NCBI RefSeq assembly: GCF_028858725.1
Contig: NC_084766.1
Location: 24,344,501 to 24,408,500 of the forward strand
DNA length: 64,000 nt
DNA from: Colius striatus
Lineage: Eukaryota > Chordata > Aves > Coliiformes > Coliidae
Reading direction: 5' to 3'
Shown piece by piece: positions 35,601 through 48,495 of the stretch (its first letter is position 1; each line of letters starts with the position of its first letter). A program made the position numbers and the translations under genes. The notes beneath the pieces are model-generated. The model searched no databases and was not told the DNA's origin. It worked only from the letters and a program-made list of their open reading frames with translations.

Positions 35601-37150
35601 GAGGGGAGCTGGGGGGCGGTGAGCCGGGCAAACTGTCCTCTTTCTGGGGGCTGGGTGGAGCGGAGAGGGAGAAGAAGGGCACGGCCAGGGCAGCTTCCCT
35701 CGACCGCAGTGCCCGGGTATCCCGCGGCTGCGCTGAACCCGGCTCAGATCGCTCTTTTGCTTCTCGGCTGGTCAGTGCCCCTTTGGCCAGGAGCCTCAGG
35801 GAAACCCTCTTCTCACCTTCCCGCCCTGTCCCCACAGACCCCACTCCGGAGAGCACCGGGGGCAGTTTAGTGCTCCTGGGGGTCTCCAGCCGCAGTGCCG
35901 GGCCGCTCGCCCTCTCCTCCGCCCGCGAGCTCCTGACCAGCGTGCGGACGGTCGGGAGCTCACAGCACTCCCCGTTGAAGTAGTACCCCCGCGTGCTCTT
36001 CCGCGCCGTCTTGCGGGACACCACGGAGCGCTGGCTCTCGAAGTGGCACTCGGTGATGGGCTGGCTGATGTAGACCACATCGCACTGGTTGTCGTAGTCG
36101 TTGATCCTCAGTCCCGACGCCTTCTTGCTCTTGCGGGTGGCTCTGAGGGCGGCTGCCTTGGCGCGGGGGTGCCCGCCGGGGGCCCGGTGGGCAGCTGGCG
36201 CTGTGCCGGCGGGCAGCCAGCCCTCTTTGGACTTGTCGAGAGGGCCCTTGTCGGCTTGGTGCAGGTGGCAGCCCGCCTTGCCCTTGGCCATGGCGTGCAG
36301 GTGGTTTTCTTGCTTTGGTCTCGCGTCTTGATCCTTCGCGTCTAAGTCCTGGTGCAAAGATGCTTTTGAGCCGCACTGCAAAGTGTTCTCTTTGTCGGCT
36401 CTGCGAGCGGGGGGCACCGCGAAGCCGGGATCCCAAGGCTCCTCCGGCAGAGCTCTGAAAGAGCTCTTTTGGGAGCCCAGACAGCTATCTAAGCTGTCCT
36501 CGCTGCTGTTCACATTTGCCACTTTGACCGAGATATAACCTTCCATGAGAGTCTTACCTGCTAGCTGCTCTTTACTGTCCTCACACTTTCTTACAGCGGC
36601 CTCTTGCTCGTGTCCAGCAGCTTGCTGCCCTTCCAGGCTCTTTGTGGCATGGTGGAAATTCAAAGAGGAAGAGTTCAACGTGCTGAGGTATCCTTGAGTG
36701 GAGCTATCCTTTGGACTAGCAGAACGAAGCCTGGTGATGGGGAGCTCGGAGAAGTCCCTCCTCAAAGCAGGACTGGAGCTCTCTGCTCTGTCCAGACACT
36801 TCAGCTCCGCTGGCTGTTTCGGGGCTTGTCCCGTAACATGCAGGAGGCCATCAGACCCCAACTGTCCTGGGTCTGAGGAAGAAGGGGGCTTTAATTCAGT
36901 ACAGGTAACACCCTTATCCTGATTTTCAGTGCCTCGCTGGCTACAACCAGAGCCACAAGTAGAGGCCTCCATGCTCTCGGATTCAGACAAGTGCTGGCCC
37001 TCAGAGTCTGGTTGTACTTCAGTGTATATGTCGTTTAGCACGCGAATGAATTGCTTCTGGTGATGTGTACACAGTCTGACCATAAACTTTTCCAGTGGAG
37101 ACTTCGGCTGATTGTTAGAGTCTATTGCTATTGTCTCTGCCGCATCCTCA
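32686..37150 (-). CDS. LCOR: LCOR long isoform terminal exon (C10orf12 / PALI1)
   Basis: Single uninterrupted exon of 1487 codons that forms the C-terminal part of the long LCOR isoform. In mammals this is PALI1, an accessory subunit of Polycomb repressive complex 2 that promotes H3K27 methylation. The acceptor is ttgtctctctag before TGAGGATGCG (base 37150), giving EDAAETIAIDSNNQPKSPLE and FMVRLCTHHQKQFIRVLNDI, strongly like human C10orf12. The open frame continues upstream of the acceptor but that part has no family likeness. The middle is long, Ser/Pro/Glu-rich and probably disordered. A conserved block near exon residues 1080-1170 (LSPVQMLFMKAFKLSDICQW, ETRSLVIVKKLNTRLPGEIP) corresponds to the region shared with LCORL and overlaps the PRC2-binding area described for human PALI1. 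The C-terminus is highly basic (KRSRLDPK, stop). The phase matches the shared exon at 63783-63876. Human counterpart about 1446 codons. Confidence 0.95.
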
Positions 37151-38474
37151 CTAGAGAGACAAAGAGAGAAGCAATCAGTAATACATCTCAGGAAATAAAA
37201 GCTTATGCTGCAAAACTGGGATAACTTCTCCTCCCACTCAGGCAAGTGGCTTCCCTGATCTCCAGGTGAGCTCACGCTCCCTGCCGTCACAGGGCTGGCA
37301 GGTACCCTCCAGGCCCCAGCATGCACTCGTAACGTACACATACTGCTGGCAGCACACGCACTACACTTTGTGTTTCTCTCTCACTGCCAGAGCCGTAGTC
37401 ACTCCTCCGCCTAGGACATCCTGGCCTGTAGGCACCACGTGATACACTCAAAGCAAACCTAAATTTCCCAGTGAGAATCAGATTTAGTGTCTGCATGGTG
37501 CACAGAGTGGAAGGCCCAGCACTCTGGGACTCACCAGGACAACTGCACACCTCTGCACTCTCCATCTGCACAGCCAGGCTGGGTGGGAGCAGAGCAGCAT
37601 CCCAGCTGGGCAGTCAGACACCAGAAACCTTGAAATACCGTAAGTCCCCAAATTCTGCTTATGCCTCGGTGGCAGAGGTCTAGGGCAAACTGAGCAGATC
37701 TGAGCCTTCTCTGTAATCAGTGCAGAAATTCTGGCGAGCTCCCAGCCCGCAGGGCGTGCAGGCAGCAACGCACCCTGGTGTGGTGTGGTGGCGGTGCCTG
37801 GCCATTTGCACTGACCTTTGATTTACTGCTGTGTAACAAAGAGGCTCTGCAGCTGACGGGCTGACTCCCAGCGCGTGGCAGGCGCTTGGAAAGGTGTGTG
37901 CTGCTGCAGCACAGGATCACTGCCACTAGCTAGCTCTCAAACCCAGGCAATTATCATATACCTGCTCGGCAGAGGCAATTAATTAGGACTTATTGGTGGA
38001 GAGGTTAAGGGATAATTACCCAGTGTTTGCCTGAACTCATCAGGAGTGCCACGCCAGGTGCTGTTATTGAGACCGTATCTGCTCTCAACGGCAGCGCGGG
38101 CGATTCCCAGCCGGCCCTCGCCACGCCGCGGGGGGTGCGCGCCTTGGCACCCAGGCTGCCTGGCACAGGATCTTTGTCTGCAACGATGGGTTGCTTTGCC
38201 AGTAACAGTCGCACTTTGCACCTCCCGGCCTTGTATCAGAGGAGTGAAAGTCAGATCCCCCCTCTACAGTCTTGCTCTTCCCTCCCAGCATCAGACAACA
38301 ACCTCGCTCACTCGGCTGAGTCGAGGGGAGACAAGTTTACCGCAGGGTTTGGTGGCCAGGGTGGGGAAAAAAATGCTTTTTCAGGGCTGAATTTTCCCTC
38401 TCTACACTGCCAGGCACAGGGCTCAACAGGCAGACAAGAAGGAAGGAGCCCTGGTTCAGAGAAGTCATCAGCAG

Positions 38475-38563
38475 AGAGAAGGAGAAGGAGAAGGAGAAGG
38501 AGAAGGAGAAGGAGAAGGAGAAGGAGAAGGAGAAGGAGAAGGAGAAGGAGAAGGAGAAGGAGA
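38475..38563 (+). repeat. (GAGAAG)n hexanucleotide polypurine tract, about 14 copies
   Basis: Perfect agaagg/gagaag units on the plus strand over some 88 bases, all purine, 1.3 kb upstream (in minus-strand sense) of the long LCOR exon. The transcribed strand of LCOR is the polypurine one, so the RNA carries a CUUCUC tract. Confidence 0.97.
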
Positions 38564-39669
38564 GGCAGGGACCAGAGCTGGCCCTCACTGCTGCTGCCTT
38601 ACTGCTTGTTGTCTGCTTGCTTTGAACCAGCCCCTGCAGCAACCTGCTTCCCCTGGCACGTGGGGTCTGCTCCCAAACTCAGCAAAGGGCAGGGAAAGGC
38701 ACCCAGGGGACACCTCGAGCTCTGGGCTGGCCCAGTGGCACACGGTCTCCTTTTGCCCAGAAATGCTAGGCTGCAGCCAAGCTTGCCCTGAGCATCTGCT
38801 AACCAGCCCTTTGCTTTCCAGTTTGCCCAAATTTCTAAGCGTAAACAAGGCTGTGCCTCTCAATCACAGCTGCTCGGTTCCCTTAAAGGCTTCTAGAGCA
38901 GGGGTTTCCCAAAAACACCTGGAAAGGCTGAGCAAGCTCAGCTCACCAAGTGTGCTCCGGCACCTCCAGCACACACTCCCCGGGTGAGGGATAAACCACG
39001 TACCTCCAGACTGCTTTACTACCCCCGGGCGAGGAAAACGCCCTCCAGCAGCCTTCACAACTGGTTCTACCTGGTGCTGCTGCGATGACTCTCAATTTGC
39101 AACGCCTGGGATTAGTTTAAATAAAAACGCTTCAGGTAGAAGCTGGCCCCTCTCCAGAGCCCTGCATGGGAAGGGTTATGTCAGCCGGGATCTCTTACAC
39201 GGCTCAGCTCCTCCCCTTGCCCCGCTGAATAACAAAGGGGATGAAAAACCTGTCACCCTGCAGGGCTTGGAGCAGGGGGCTTTGTGAGGAGGCAGAGCTC
39301 AGCACAACTTTTGTTACACCTTTGCAAAGAGGGCGGTTGCTCTCCTCTCACCTGCCCTCAGGCCCAGCTCCTACGAGCGGCAGCCATCTTCCCCCGGGAG
39401 CCTCAGTTCCTACCATAGGAGTGGCCCTGGGCAGCCTCCGCAAGCCCTCACGGCTGCCAAACAGCCACAGGCCAAACCGACAACTCCCTCCTTGCCAGGC
39501 CACCTTCGGCTGCCACACACAAACGGCTGCGAAGGAAGGGCCCACGGCACAGGGAAAGGGGTCGTGGGGGTGGTGATGAGGAAGAGGAGCTGAGCTGCGG
39601 GCTGGGCAGTACCTGGCGAGGGAGGAGAGCATGGTCTGTGTGAGGAGTCCCTGGCTCGGGCGAAGGGCC

Positions 39670-40060
39670 CAAAGTGGCCGGGCACAGCCCTTCCTCGCCC
39701 AATGCAGCCTGCTTGGCACAGACACATGGGGCTGGGAAGGGCTTGAAGTGGCCAGGCACAGCCCTTCCTCACCCAACGCAGCCTGCTTGGCACAGACACA
39801 TGGGGCTGGGAAGGGCTTGAAGTGGCCAGGCACAGCCCTTCCTCACCCAACGCAGCCTGCTTGGCACAGACACATGGGGCTGGGAAGGGCTTGAAGTGGC
39901 CAGGCACAGCCCTTCCTCACCCAACGCAGCCTGCTTGGCACAGACACCCTGCTTGGCACAGACACGCGGGGCTGGGAAGGGCTTGAAGTGGCCAGGGCAC
40001 AGCCCTTCCTCACCCAATGCAGCCTGCTTGGCACAGACACATGGGGCTGGGAAGGGCCCA
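39670..40060 (+). repeat. Minisatellite, 74-base unit, five copies
   Basis: The word agcccttcctc recurs at 39686, 39760, 39834, 39908 and 40001, i.e. three exact 74-base steps and one of 93. The longer step carries an 18-base internal duplication (cctgcttggcacagacac) plus one extra G. Units are almost identical, which suggests recent expansion. Open frames across it are by-products of the repeat. Confidence 0.93.
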
Positions 40061-43000
40061 CGACCTGCTGGTATAGCAGAGGGCACCTAGGCTCTCTGGC
40101 CTCAAAGGCTCCAGGTGGCATTTCTGCCTTGCCTTCACCTAGTTTCTTCTTCAGAAGTGTGACTGAGGCCATGGTGCTCATTTTTACCTTATTTGCCCCA
40201 CCACATTCCAAGGAGTCAATCTGAGATACACACAGCTTGTCAAGCTGTAAATTTAAAAAAACACAGATAAACATTTTTCCCCGCTTGATAAAGCAAACAA
40301 ATCCATTCAGCCTCGATGCCCTTTGTCCTTAGAAGACCCATCTCATGCTGAGTGACACAGCTCAGCTGCTTGTGCAGGCACATGGCATTCAGAGTCCTTC
40401 AACTTTCACAGCACTTTGGCTCAATGATTGGCTGCAACTTCTCACCGGGAGGTCATCTGCTCCTTTCCCACCCCTGTGTGGGTGCTGCAGGCAGCACATC
40501 CACCTTCTGGGTTTCAAAGGGTAACCTTGAAGCAGAACTCTCCCCAACACCTGCATCCAGGCTCCGAGCACAGCTGGATCCTATCTTGGTCCTTCCTCTC
40601 CCTGTTGCCCCCAGGTGCTGAGCCACAGCCTGAGCCTCCTCTTCCCAAGATCTCACAGACACAGCTCTGTGCTCCCTGAGACCTGCTAACCTGTGTGCCT
40701 TGGTATCTGCCCAGCACTTCCCACCACACCTGTCTGTTCGGACTCTTACTGCCAAATAAAACAGGCCTATGGCCATTCTCTGGGTGAATGGGTGGACGTA
40801 GGATTGCCCACATCCTCCCTACTTAAGGCAGTTTGGGAGAAGAACTTGCTTCATGCTCAGGCATAACAGTTTGTTTCCAATGCCCCATGACTTCAGAGAG
40901 GGTTGCTTACAGGCTGTGTAAACTTGCAGCAAACCGATTTATTTAGGTGTTTTAACAGAGAGGAGAGGTGAGGTGATGACAGAGCTGAAGTGCCTTTCCA
41001 GCGGAAGGTGCTGGGCACTAAAGGGTTCCTCAGCCCTCTTGGCACAGGCAAACACAGAGGGTGGGAATTGGAAGCACAGTTTTAAGCAGAAGGAAAAATC
41101 ATTCTCAGGAGGCAGCCACCCCCATCTCTGAAGAGGCTGCCTTTCAGGAGGCATGGATCAGCCCTGCAGAAGCTGCTGGGCTTGGCAGACAACTGAGGGA
41201 GCCTGGGTTTCTCCTCAGTGTCTGTGCTCACCCCTTCCCAAGGGGCTTGGCCTGAGGTTCCCTTAGTTTTGGTTGTGCATGAGAAATGTGTCATTTCTCT
41301 CAGCGCTGGAGAAGCCACAAGCTTAAAGGAGATGGGTGGCCAGTGAGAGGTGACCTACTGGGAAGCCTCTGTGGCTGTAGCCAAGCTGCAAGCGCAGTCA
41401 CAAACCCGTATGGGGTACCCAAAAGGATTCGCTGCCATGGGGGAGACAGCCCACCTGCAGTGAGCTTTCTGCAGAGCCTGGAAGATGACAAGTCTACCTA
41501 ATCTGGCCACCAGCCCTGGAAGCTGCCTGCAGAAGGGGCTCCTCTGCTCCTGCTCCCCATGCCCCGCTTCCAGCCCCGCTGCGCGCGTCACCCTGCGCCA
41601 ACAGAACGCACCCTGGCATACACCAAGCAAATCTTGTCACCTGAGCCCCTCGCTGCCTCCTGGCCCTTCTAGCTTTCCCAGGGCAGCCCTGTTCTCTCCT
41701 CCTTCCCCGCCTGCAGCAGAAGGTGTCAGAGGCATCAAGGGGCAGGAGCTGTCAGAGACACAAACGGAGCTGTTGCTATGCAACCCCGGCGGTGCAGCAA
41801 TTAACGCTGGGGAAAGCGTGCTGTGCTCTAAAGCTATTTGCATAGCTGCGTGCTGCAATACATTTGTTTGCATTGTGCCTCTACTGTTTAGTGGAGTTTG
41901 AAGTCAACCCTCCTCCAGCTCTTGCTGGGAGAGGACCTGGGGCTTCCAACAAAGGCCACGCGGTTGGTAATGAAGGGGCTGGGAGAAGACAGGGGTTTGT
42001 CCATCAGTAACACGTATAGACTGCGCAGGTATAGGATTTACAGTCAGAAGGGGGAAGGACAAGTTATCTGGATTCCACCCTATGCAGCCCCAGGAGCTTT
42101 TCTCCCCTTCCAGAGCCAGCTCCCGCCGTGCCCCCGACCCGCTGCTGGGATTGCCACATCTCGCCTTTCCCAGTCACACCGGGGAGACACTGAGCTGGTT
42201 CTGCTCATGAAAGCCAGAAACAGAGATTTAGGGGCAGCCCAGTATGCCTCTGGCTTAACAGTCTATTTGGGGTGGGGGTGAGCAAAGGAGAGAAGAAAGA
42301 GAGGGAGAAAGAAATCAGCTGGTTCGTACCAACCTACCTGGGATGCTGGTCTCCGAAAACCTGCTGATTGCCAACTGCAATCCTCTGGTTTGCCCACCCC
42401 AAGTTTCTCACTATTGAACATGAAGCCTGTGCCCTTTTTGGTTTTCTTTTTTTAGCCCTTGAACATCAGTTTGATTGATTATAAGTTTACAGGTATGTTT
42501 TGTACCTCAGAGGCACAAGAAGCAGCAGCAGAACAAAAGTTCAAGGCTAAGTGTTTCTGTTCCTTTCAGACCACTTTAAGCACCAGGATTATGGTTCTGT
42601 AAAAGAAACAAAACATAGCTATAAACTTATAAAATCCAATTTAGTGTTTTTCCAGGGGTGAGCTCTCCCCTCCCTCTCCTGCTGTCATACAGCTGACTCC
42701 ATGCCAGTCAGTGGAGTGCTGCCTCACCACCCAGAACCAGAGGTACTGCTGGGGCACCCACCAAGCCTAAGCGTGCCTTGGAAAGCTGTCTAAAAGCAGA
42801 GATGTGAGAAATGTGGATGCCTAAGAAGAAAGCCTGGCTTGTGAGCAATGCTCTCCACCAGCTGAACTGAAAGCACCTTCACCCCAAGGTCCAAGGCAGC
42901 ATGTCTCGCTGCCCTTGACTGGCAGCTCCAGCCCTGATGGTTTCAGCCACTTTATTTTTCAGGGCAAGTGGAAATGCCGTTCTGAGGGATTGCAAAGGAG

Positions 43001-46000
43001 GAGCAGCCTGTTCGAAGGGGCTCGCTCACCACTGGCAGCTCACGGGGTCTTTCAGCAGCCCACACCGATGTTACAGCAGTGGACACGGAGCCACGGTTGC
43101 TGCCACAAGTTATCATCCCAGGGCAGTAAGATGCAACACACATTGCATCTTCCCAGCTCCATTTGACACCCACTGTCGTGCTCAAACCCATGTTGGCTCA
43201 GAGCTGCAGCAAAGACCTGGTGCTTTGTGAGGTGGAGGTGGGGGAACACCTCTTCTTCTGCCGGCACCGCTCTGGGATGCAGCGATCCCTGGCAGAGCAC
43301 AGGCAGAGCAGCCGTGTCAGCCACTACAGCCAGAATTTCTGGAGCTCATCACTCCAAGCCCCAGTTCAAGGCTGACACTGGATGTACCAGTTTAAAAGCC
43401 TGTGTTTCAATCCTCGGAAATATGCCTGGCACCTAACACCCCCCACACAGATGAATGAGTCCCTTCACACCTCTGTGGGTGCTGCAGTAATTCTCTCTTG
43501 CTGCACTGAAGAAAAAAATGTAGAAAAGCAGCACAGAAAGAGCTGAGGCTCCACACACAGCTAGGAAGGAGAGAGAGAGAAAAAAGCATTTCTCTTCTCT
43601 AAATTAAAAGCTGAAGTTGTGCAAAGCACAGCCAAAATAATTATGGAAATATAGCTGCCGGGTTCCCAAGGCCCCTGAATTTACACCGTCCTTGGTGACG
43701 CATGTGGGGATGGGCTGAGCTCGCATTTCGACTGAAAAGCAGGAAGAAACAAGTTATAGATGGGTTTTGTTTGGTTGGGGTTTTTGTCAGCTACATGTAT
43801 TCATCAAGGTATCCAGGCTGTACAGTAAGCCAACTGACTGGATAAACAACAGACACCCAGCACAGATTCAGACTTTTAACCCTTCAGAGTAGTGTCTTTT
43901 ATTTGTTCATTTGGTTTTAGAGTAGTGAAATGTTAGAAATCACCTTCTCCCCACCTGTAGCCAAATAAATATCAAACCAGCCAAAGTTTTACATTGGAAA
44001 GACCAACAGCAACCTCAAAGAAGTTTCTCTTTTTTATATTCCTGTCACAGCTTCCTCCACTCCCACCTTCCCCAAGTAACTAACCCAATGTATTCCATCG
44101 TAGTTTATTGTCACTTGTGATACTTCTAATACAATATTCAATGACTAATTAAAAATCCTACCACTGAGCTATTGCTTTAAAACCAAGGGAAATTCACCAT
44201 GTTGGAAACATTATTCTACATGGCACCTTTCAAAGCTTTTCCATAGTTGTCCTTGCTAATTTTCCTAATTATCAGGGACATCTGGGATGTTCCCTTTAAG
44301 GCAAAAAAATACATCTATAACTGAGAGTGTTTCTCTCTGCGGCAGTACTCAGCATCTTCCCTGAGCTAGGTGTTCCAAAAGAAAAGATCACAGCAGAAGA
44401 CCAGAACAGACAGAAAAAGAGAGTACACATCAGGTCACAAAGGTGCAGGGGGGAAAAAAAGCTCTTACAGTGATTTTCACAGCTCTGCACACATTCTATG
44501 AAAAAGCAGCACCTAGTTAAGGCCAGGGTGACCCCAGGGGCCAGTCCTATGCAGTAGGAAGGGATGCTCTGGGTGTCTTCCTCAGTCCCAGGTGTGAGCT
44601 GGGGACTAGCTCTGGACCCAAGGTGAGGCTGCTCCCCTGCTCCCGAGCCCTTTGCTGATGGCTCCCTTCCCATCGAGGGTACACTCCTCTGCAATAAATC
44701 AGGGGTTGAGAGCAGGATACACTGTGCTGTGTTAAATCCCACCTTCCCATCCTACGCTGCACCAATACTGCAGGGCTGCACCTGCAGGGTGGCAGAAAAC
44801 CCAAGTGCATGGGATGGTCTCTCTGAAGGCATTGCTGGTCCCAGCTCCAGCAGTCACACTGACACACACCACCACTGCCTGCTTCTACAAGTCTCAAGGA
44901 TTTTAAAGCCTGCAAATATCCAGGATATTTCTTTCTTTTTCCCAACACAGATATGAAAACTCAAATGCAGCGAGTAGGGACAGCGCTCGCTAGAGCCAAA
45001 CACGCTCAGCACCAGCCGGCCACCACAGCTGGGCAGGGGCCAGGGGAAGACACTTGGAGAGCAGAGGGTATCTTGTGTGTAATTAACAGACGTTGGATGA
45101 TATGACCCCATTTCAGATAAACCTGGAGATTCACATAATTGGGCCTCAGACAATCAAGGCCACGCTGTTAATAGAAACGGTATCCCAACTCCTGGCGGCG
45201 GCGCTCCCCACGTGCCGGTGCTAAACCTCCTTGCACAAAGAGGCCCAGGGAAATGGGAACGAGCGGTTTGACGTGCTCTCTGTCAGCCGCCGGGCTGAGC
45301 AGCAGACCCTGTTTCTGATGCACCGCTTTGGCAGGCTGCTCAGGAAATAGGTTAAGGCAGAGAAGTGGATTGCAGCCCCGCATGCCTGGGGACGAGGCTG
45401 TCTCAGAGCTGACAGGCTAGGTAAGCTCTATTTTGAAAGTGGGTTAATTTAACTGCCATTCAACTACCATTAAATGATGTAGGTTAATTTTATAGTCAGA
45501 TAACTATTAAGAAACCAAAACAGAAGGCAGGAAACGTCTCTGTGCATGCCAGTGGGGAGAGGTTTCCTCGGCGCTAATGCACACCCCTCCCCTCCAGCTC
45601 TCATCCTTCCATTTCTGCACATCCCTCACATCATCTCTCCTTCCTTTTTTTTAAACCCTTGTCATTACACACTATTGTCCTTCCTCCCCTTCTTAAGAGG
45701 GTCTATTCTCCTCCAAAAAATTCACCTTGGTATCCTGGCGCACCGCTATTTTTCTCCTTCATTTACACGGTCACACATCTCAGCACTAAAGGGAGACTGA
45801 GAAACAAACCTTGTCTGACCACAGCAAATGCGCACGAGACACAGGCCCTGTCTCTCCTGCGTATCCAGTGTTTGTCCAGCAACGTGGCAAACTGAGGCAG
45901 AGACCTCCACTTTGCTTAGCACCATCACCACTAGTACACCCAGTTTTCCTTTAGGGTTATTTACCTTCTCTAGAGCACCCTCGGTTTTGGCAGTTGACCT

Positions 46001-48473
46001 TTATAATTGGATGCTGCAGTTAAAATGTACTTTATCCCCGTGCCATTTTCTCCCTGCAGTGTAATAATCAGTATTGTTTGTTCTTTAGAGTGGGGACAAA
46101 ACCCATCACTTGCTGGTTTGACATAAAATGAGAAACAAAAAGGAAAAAGAAATTCTCACCAACAGCTTATGTCTGCAAAGGAACAGATCCCTTGGAAAAA
46201 GGCAAAGTGACTCATCACTGCTCACGCACAGCGAGGAAGGAGCGACACCAGAGCCAGGCAGATCCCACCCGAGATGCCTTCACAGATCACTTCCCTCTGA
46301 CTTCTCCACCTCCCTGGTCCCACTGCTCCCACTGGCAGGAGGATGAGTCCCTAACCTTAGCAGAGGAACCCGAGGCGATGCCGAGCCATCAGCGCACTCT
46401 GCCCATCAAGCACTCGCGGATCTCCTGCGCTGCAGCTGGTTTTATCGCATTAACAGTAAGCGCACCACGCAAACCCTGGGAGCTCAGAGAAATGAACTCA
46501 CGTTGAATCACGTGGTAGGAACGAGACCACAGCACTAACGGGATGTTGCCATTTTCCCTGTGCTTTGTATCACCAGAGAGACCTGGAATGGGATCACCTC
46601 CAGAAATCACGGCAAAACCAGCTCTGAGAGACCATCCCTGCAGCGACTTGCGCACTCAGACGGCAACGCCAGATCCTGAACCACATACGCCCTGGGGATT
46701 TTTGACCCACAAAAGGCTGAGTGACAGATTCCTGGTGGTGTCCTGTTGAGCCCTCGCTACTCTCATTCATCTTATGAGGGAAGTTCTCTTTTTTTCACTC
46801 AGGAGCTATGAAGAACAGACGAAACAGCCTCTACCTTTGTCACTTTGTGCTAGGTTACACTGATTTTAAGCTTTGTTACTAATTATTATTCCTAATTTAA
46901 TAAGAAGATCATTAAAGCAGATGTGTTTCTTCTAAATCCAGAGTTTTGTTATTTTGGCTTTTATCATTTATCAGTTCGGCAAACTCAAAGAAAAGACACA
47001 AGGACAGGTAGAGGCAAGAGGGCTAGAACTAAAGAGCAGCTGAGCACTCACCGTTACTGTACACACTTGTGGCTGTCTGTTAGAGGAAAGCCAACATAGG
47101 TCCTGAAACAGGAGCAAAAATCCACTTTTTTAATGCACTATCAGAGAAGCTTACTGAGTTACAGCTAAGCAGGCCTCTAGCACCAGTGAGGTTAGGCTGC
47201 TGTCACCATGGCCCAGCGACAACCTTGACATTGGCAAACACACTTCAGCTACTAAGTAAGCTGGTTTAGCTTTTGCATCTCAGGCTGATGTTTGAGAGCT
47301 AGAAATCTGAAGAAAATGTCTATGTTTGTACAAACAGAATACACATAACAGCTGCTTCTGCAAAATCAGAATCCTACAGTGTCTTGTTTTACAGTCTCCA
47401 AGTCAAATAGCTTGTTTTAAACCACTGCTAACACCTCACAAGCAGCTACTTGCTTTAAAGGCCTAAAAAGGAATCTGAGGAAGAGACCATGTGTGACTAC
47501 AGAACATCTGAAAACCAGACTACCACCTTCACCTGAAAGGGGAACATGGTGGAAACACAGCAGAGGCTCCAAGCAAGCACCTCAGGCTTAGATTACTGTA
47601 AAGGTCCCAGCACACCTATTCGTTGTGTATGAGAACCCCAGCACACACATGGGGAAGCTGTTTGGCCTCTCCTAGAGTCAGTTTTTCCTCCGCAGAAGCA
47701 GAGTAACTCTCAAGAATTAGAGCCTTCCTCTAAAGCTCCGTGAGAAGAAAAGCACAGCCAAGGGCTCGGCTCTAAGAAAGGAAACCATAAAACCCCCTTT
47801 CAAAGTTCAGAATGTCACTCCAAAACGAGTTAAGCAAGCCCTACATTTTATTAGCTGGGCAGGACAGATCTGGGACACATGACGATGAGACCTTGGCACA
47901 TGTCAGCAAAAAAACCCCAACACCTTAGCAGGTGTAACAAAACTGCCTGTTTAGCACTCTATTTTTTCCACAGTTTTCTGATAAGCCTGTACAGACAAAC
48001 CACTCCTTCTCAGTTCAAGGCTGGCTGATCTGTGCCTGGAGGCAGGAGCCCAGCAAAGGTAGGCACGCCAGCTCGGACCGAGCTAGTTCAAGTACCAGCA
48101 GAAAGGAGGATGAGGCAGGAGGCTCCACACGGGCTGAGGAAACATGTCACTGGATCCACCGCAGGCCCTTGCCAGGGCTGCAGCTGAAGCCTCTACCCCG
48201 TCCCTCACTGCGGGCACTCGGTAAGGTCCATCCCCAGGCTCTGCTGGGGCCCTGAGGGAGATGCAGCTGCATTTTCATACAGGCAACCTTCTCACATTTT
48301 CACACAGCAGTGCTTTTATTTCTGTGCTCTGAAATACACCTGAAGCGCTTCTAATTTTAGCTGAGCTTTTAAACATCTCCTGGAGATTTGAGCTGTAGCC
48401 TTCCTATAAAAAATCTGCCTTTTAGTCGAGTGTGTGTGGAACAGACCTCCTGCAGAGCCACACGACACCTGCA

Positions 48474-48495
48474 GAGGAGGAGGAGGAGGAGGAGG
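48474..48495 (+). repeat. (GGA)n trinucleotide repeat, about 7 copies
   Basis: gaggaggaggaggaggagga in the LCOR intron, flanked by unique sequence. Short and simple. Confidence 0.9.

Noticed and set aside
37151-37341. 64 extra in-frame codons with a Met start in front of the long LCOR exon
   Set aside because: A good splice acceptor (ttgtctctctag) lies exactly where likeness to human PALI1 begins. The upstream part has no family likeness and the joined frame with the 94-base exon fits perfectly.
38337-38642. Minus-strand frame with (FS)n repeat and plus-strand frame with (R)n repeat
   Set aside because: Both are direct translations of the (GAGAAG)n tract, with no splice or family support.
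39670-40060. CRISPR-like array
   Set aside because: Direct repeats are contiguous 74-base units without spacers, in a vertebrate intron.
39631-40090. Open frames with repeated peptide units on both strands
   Set aside because: Product of the 74-base minisatellite. The period is not a multiple of three, so the frames change from copy to copy.
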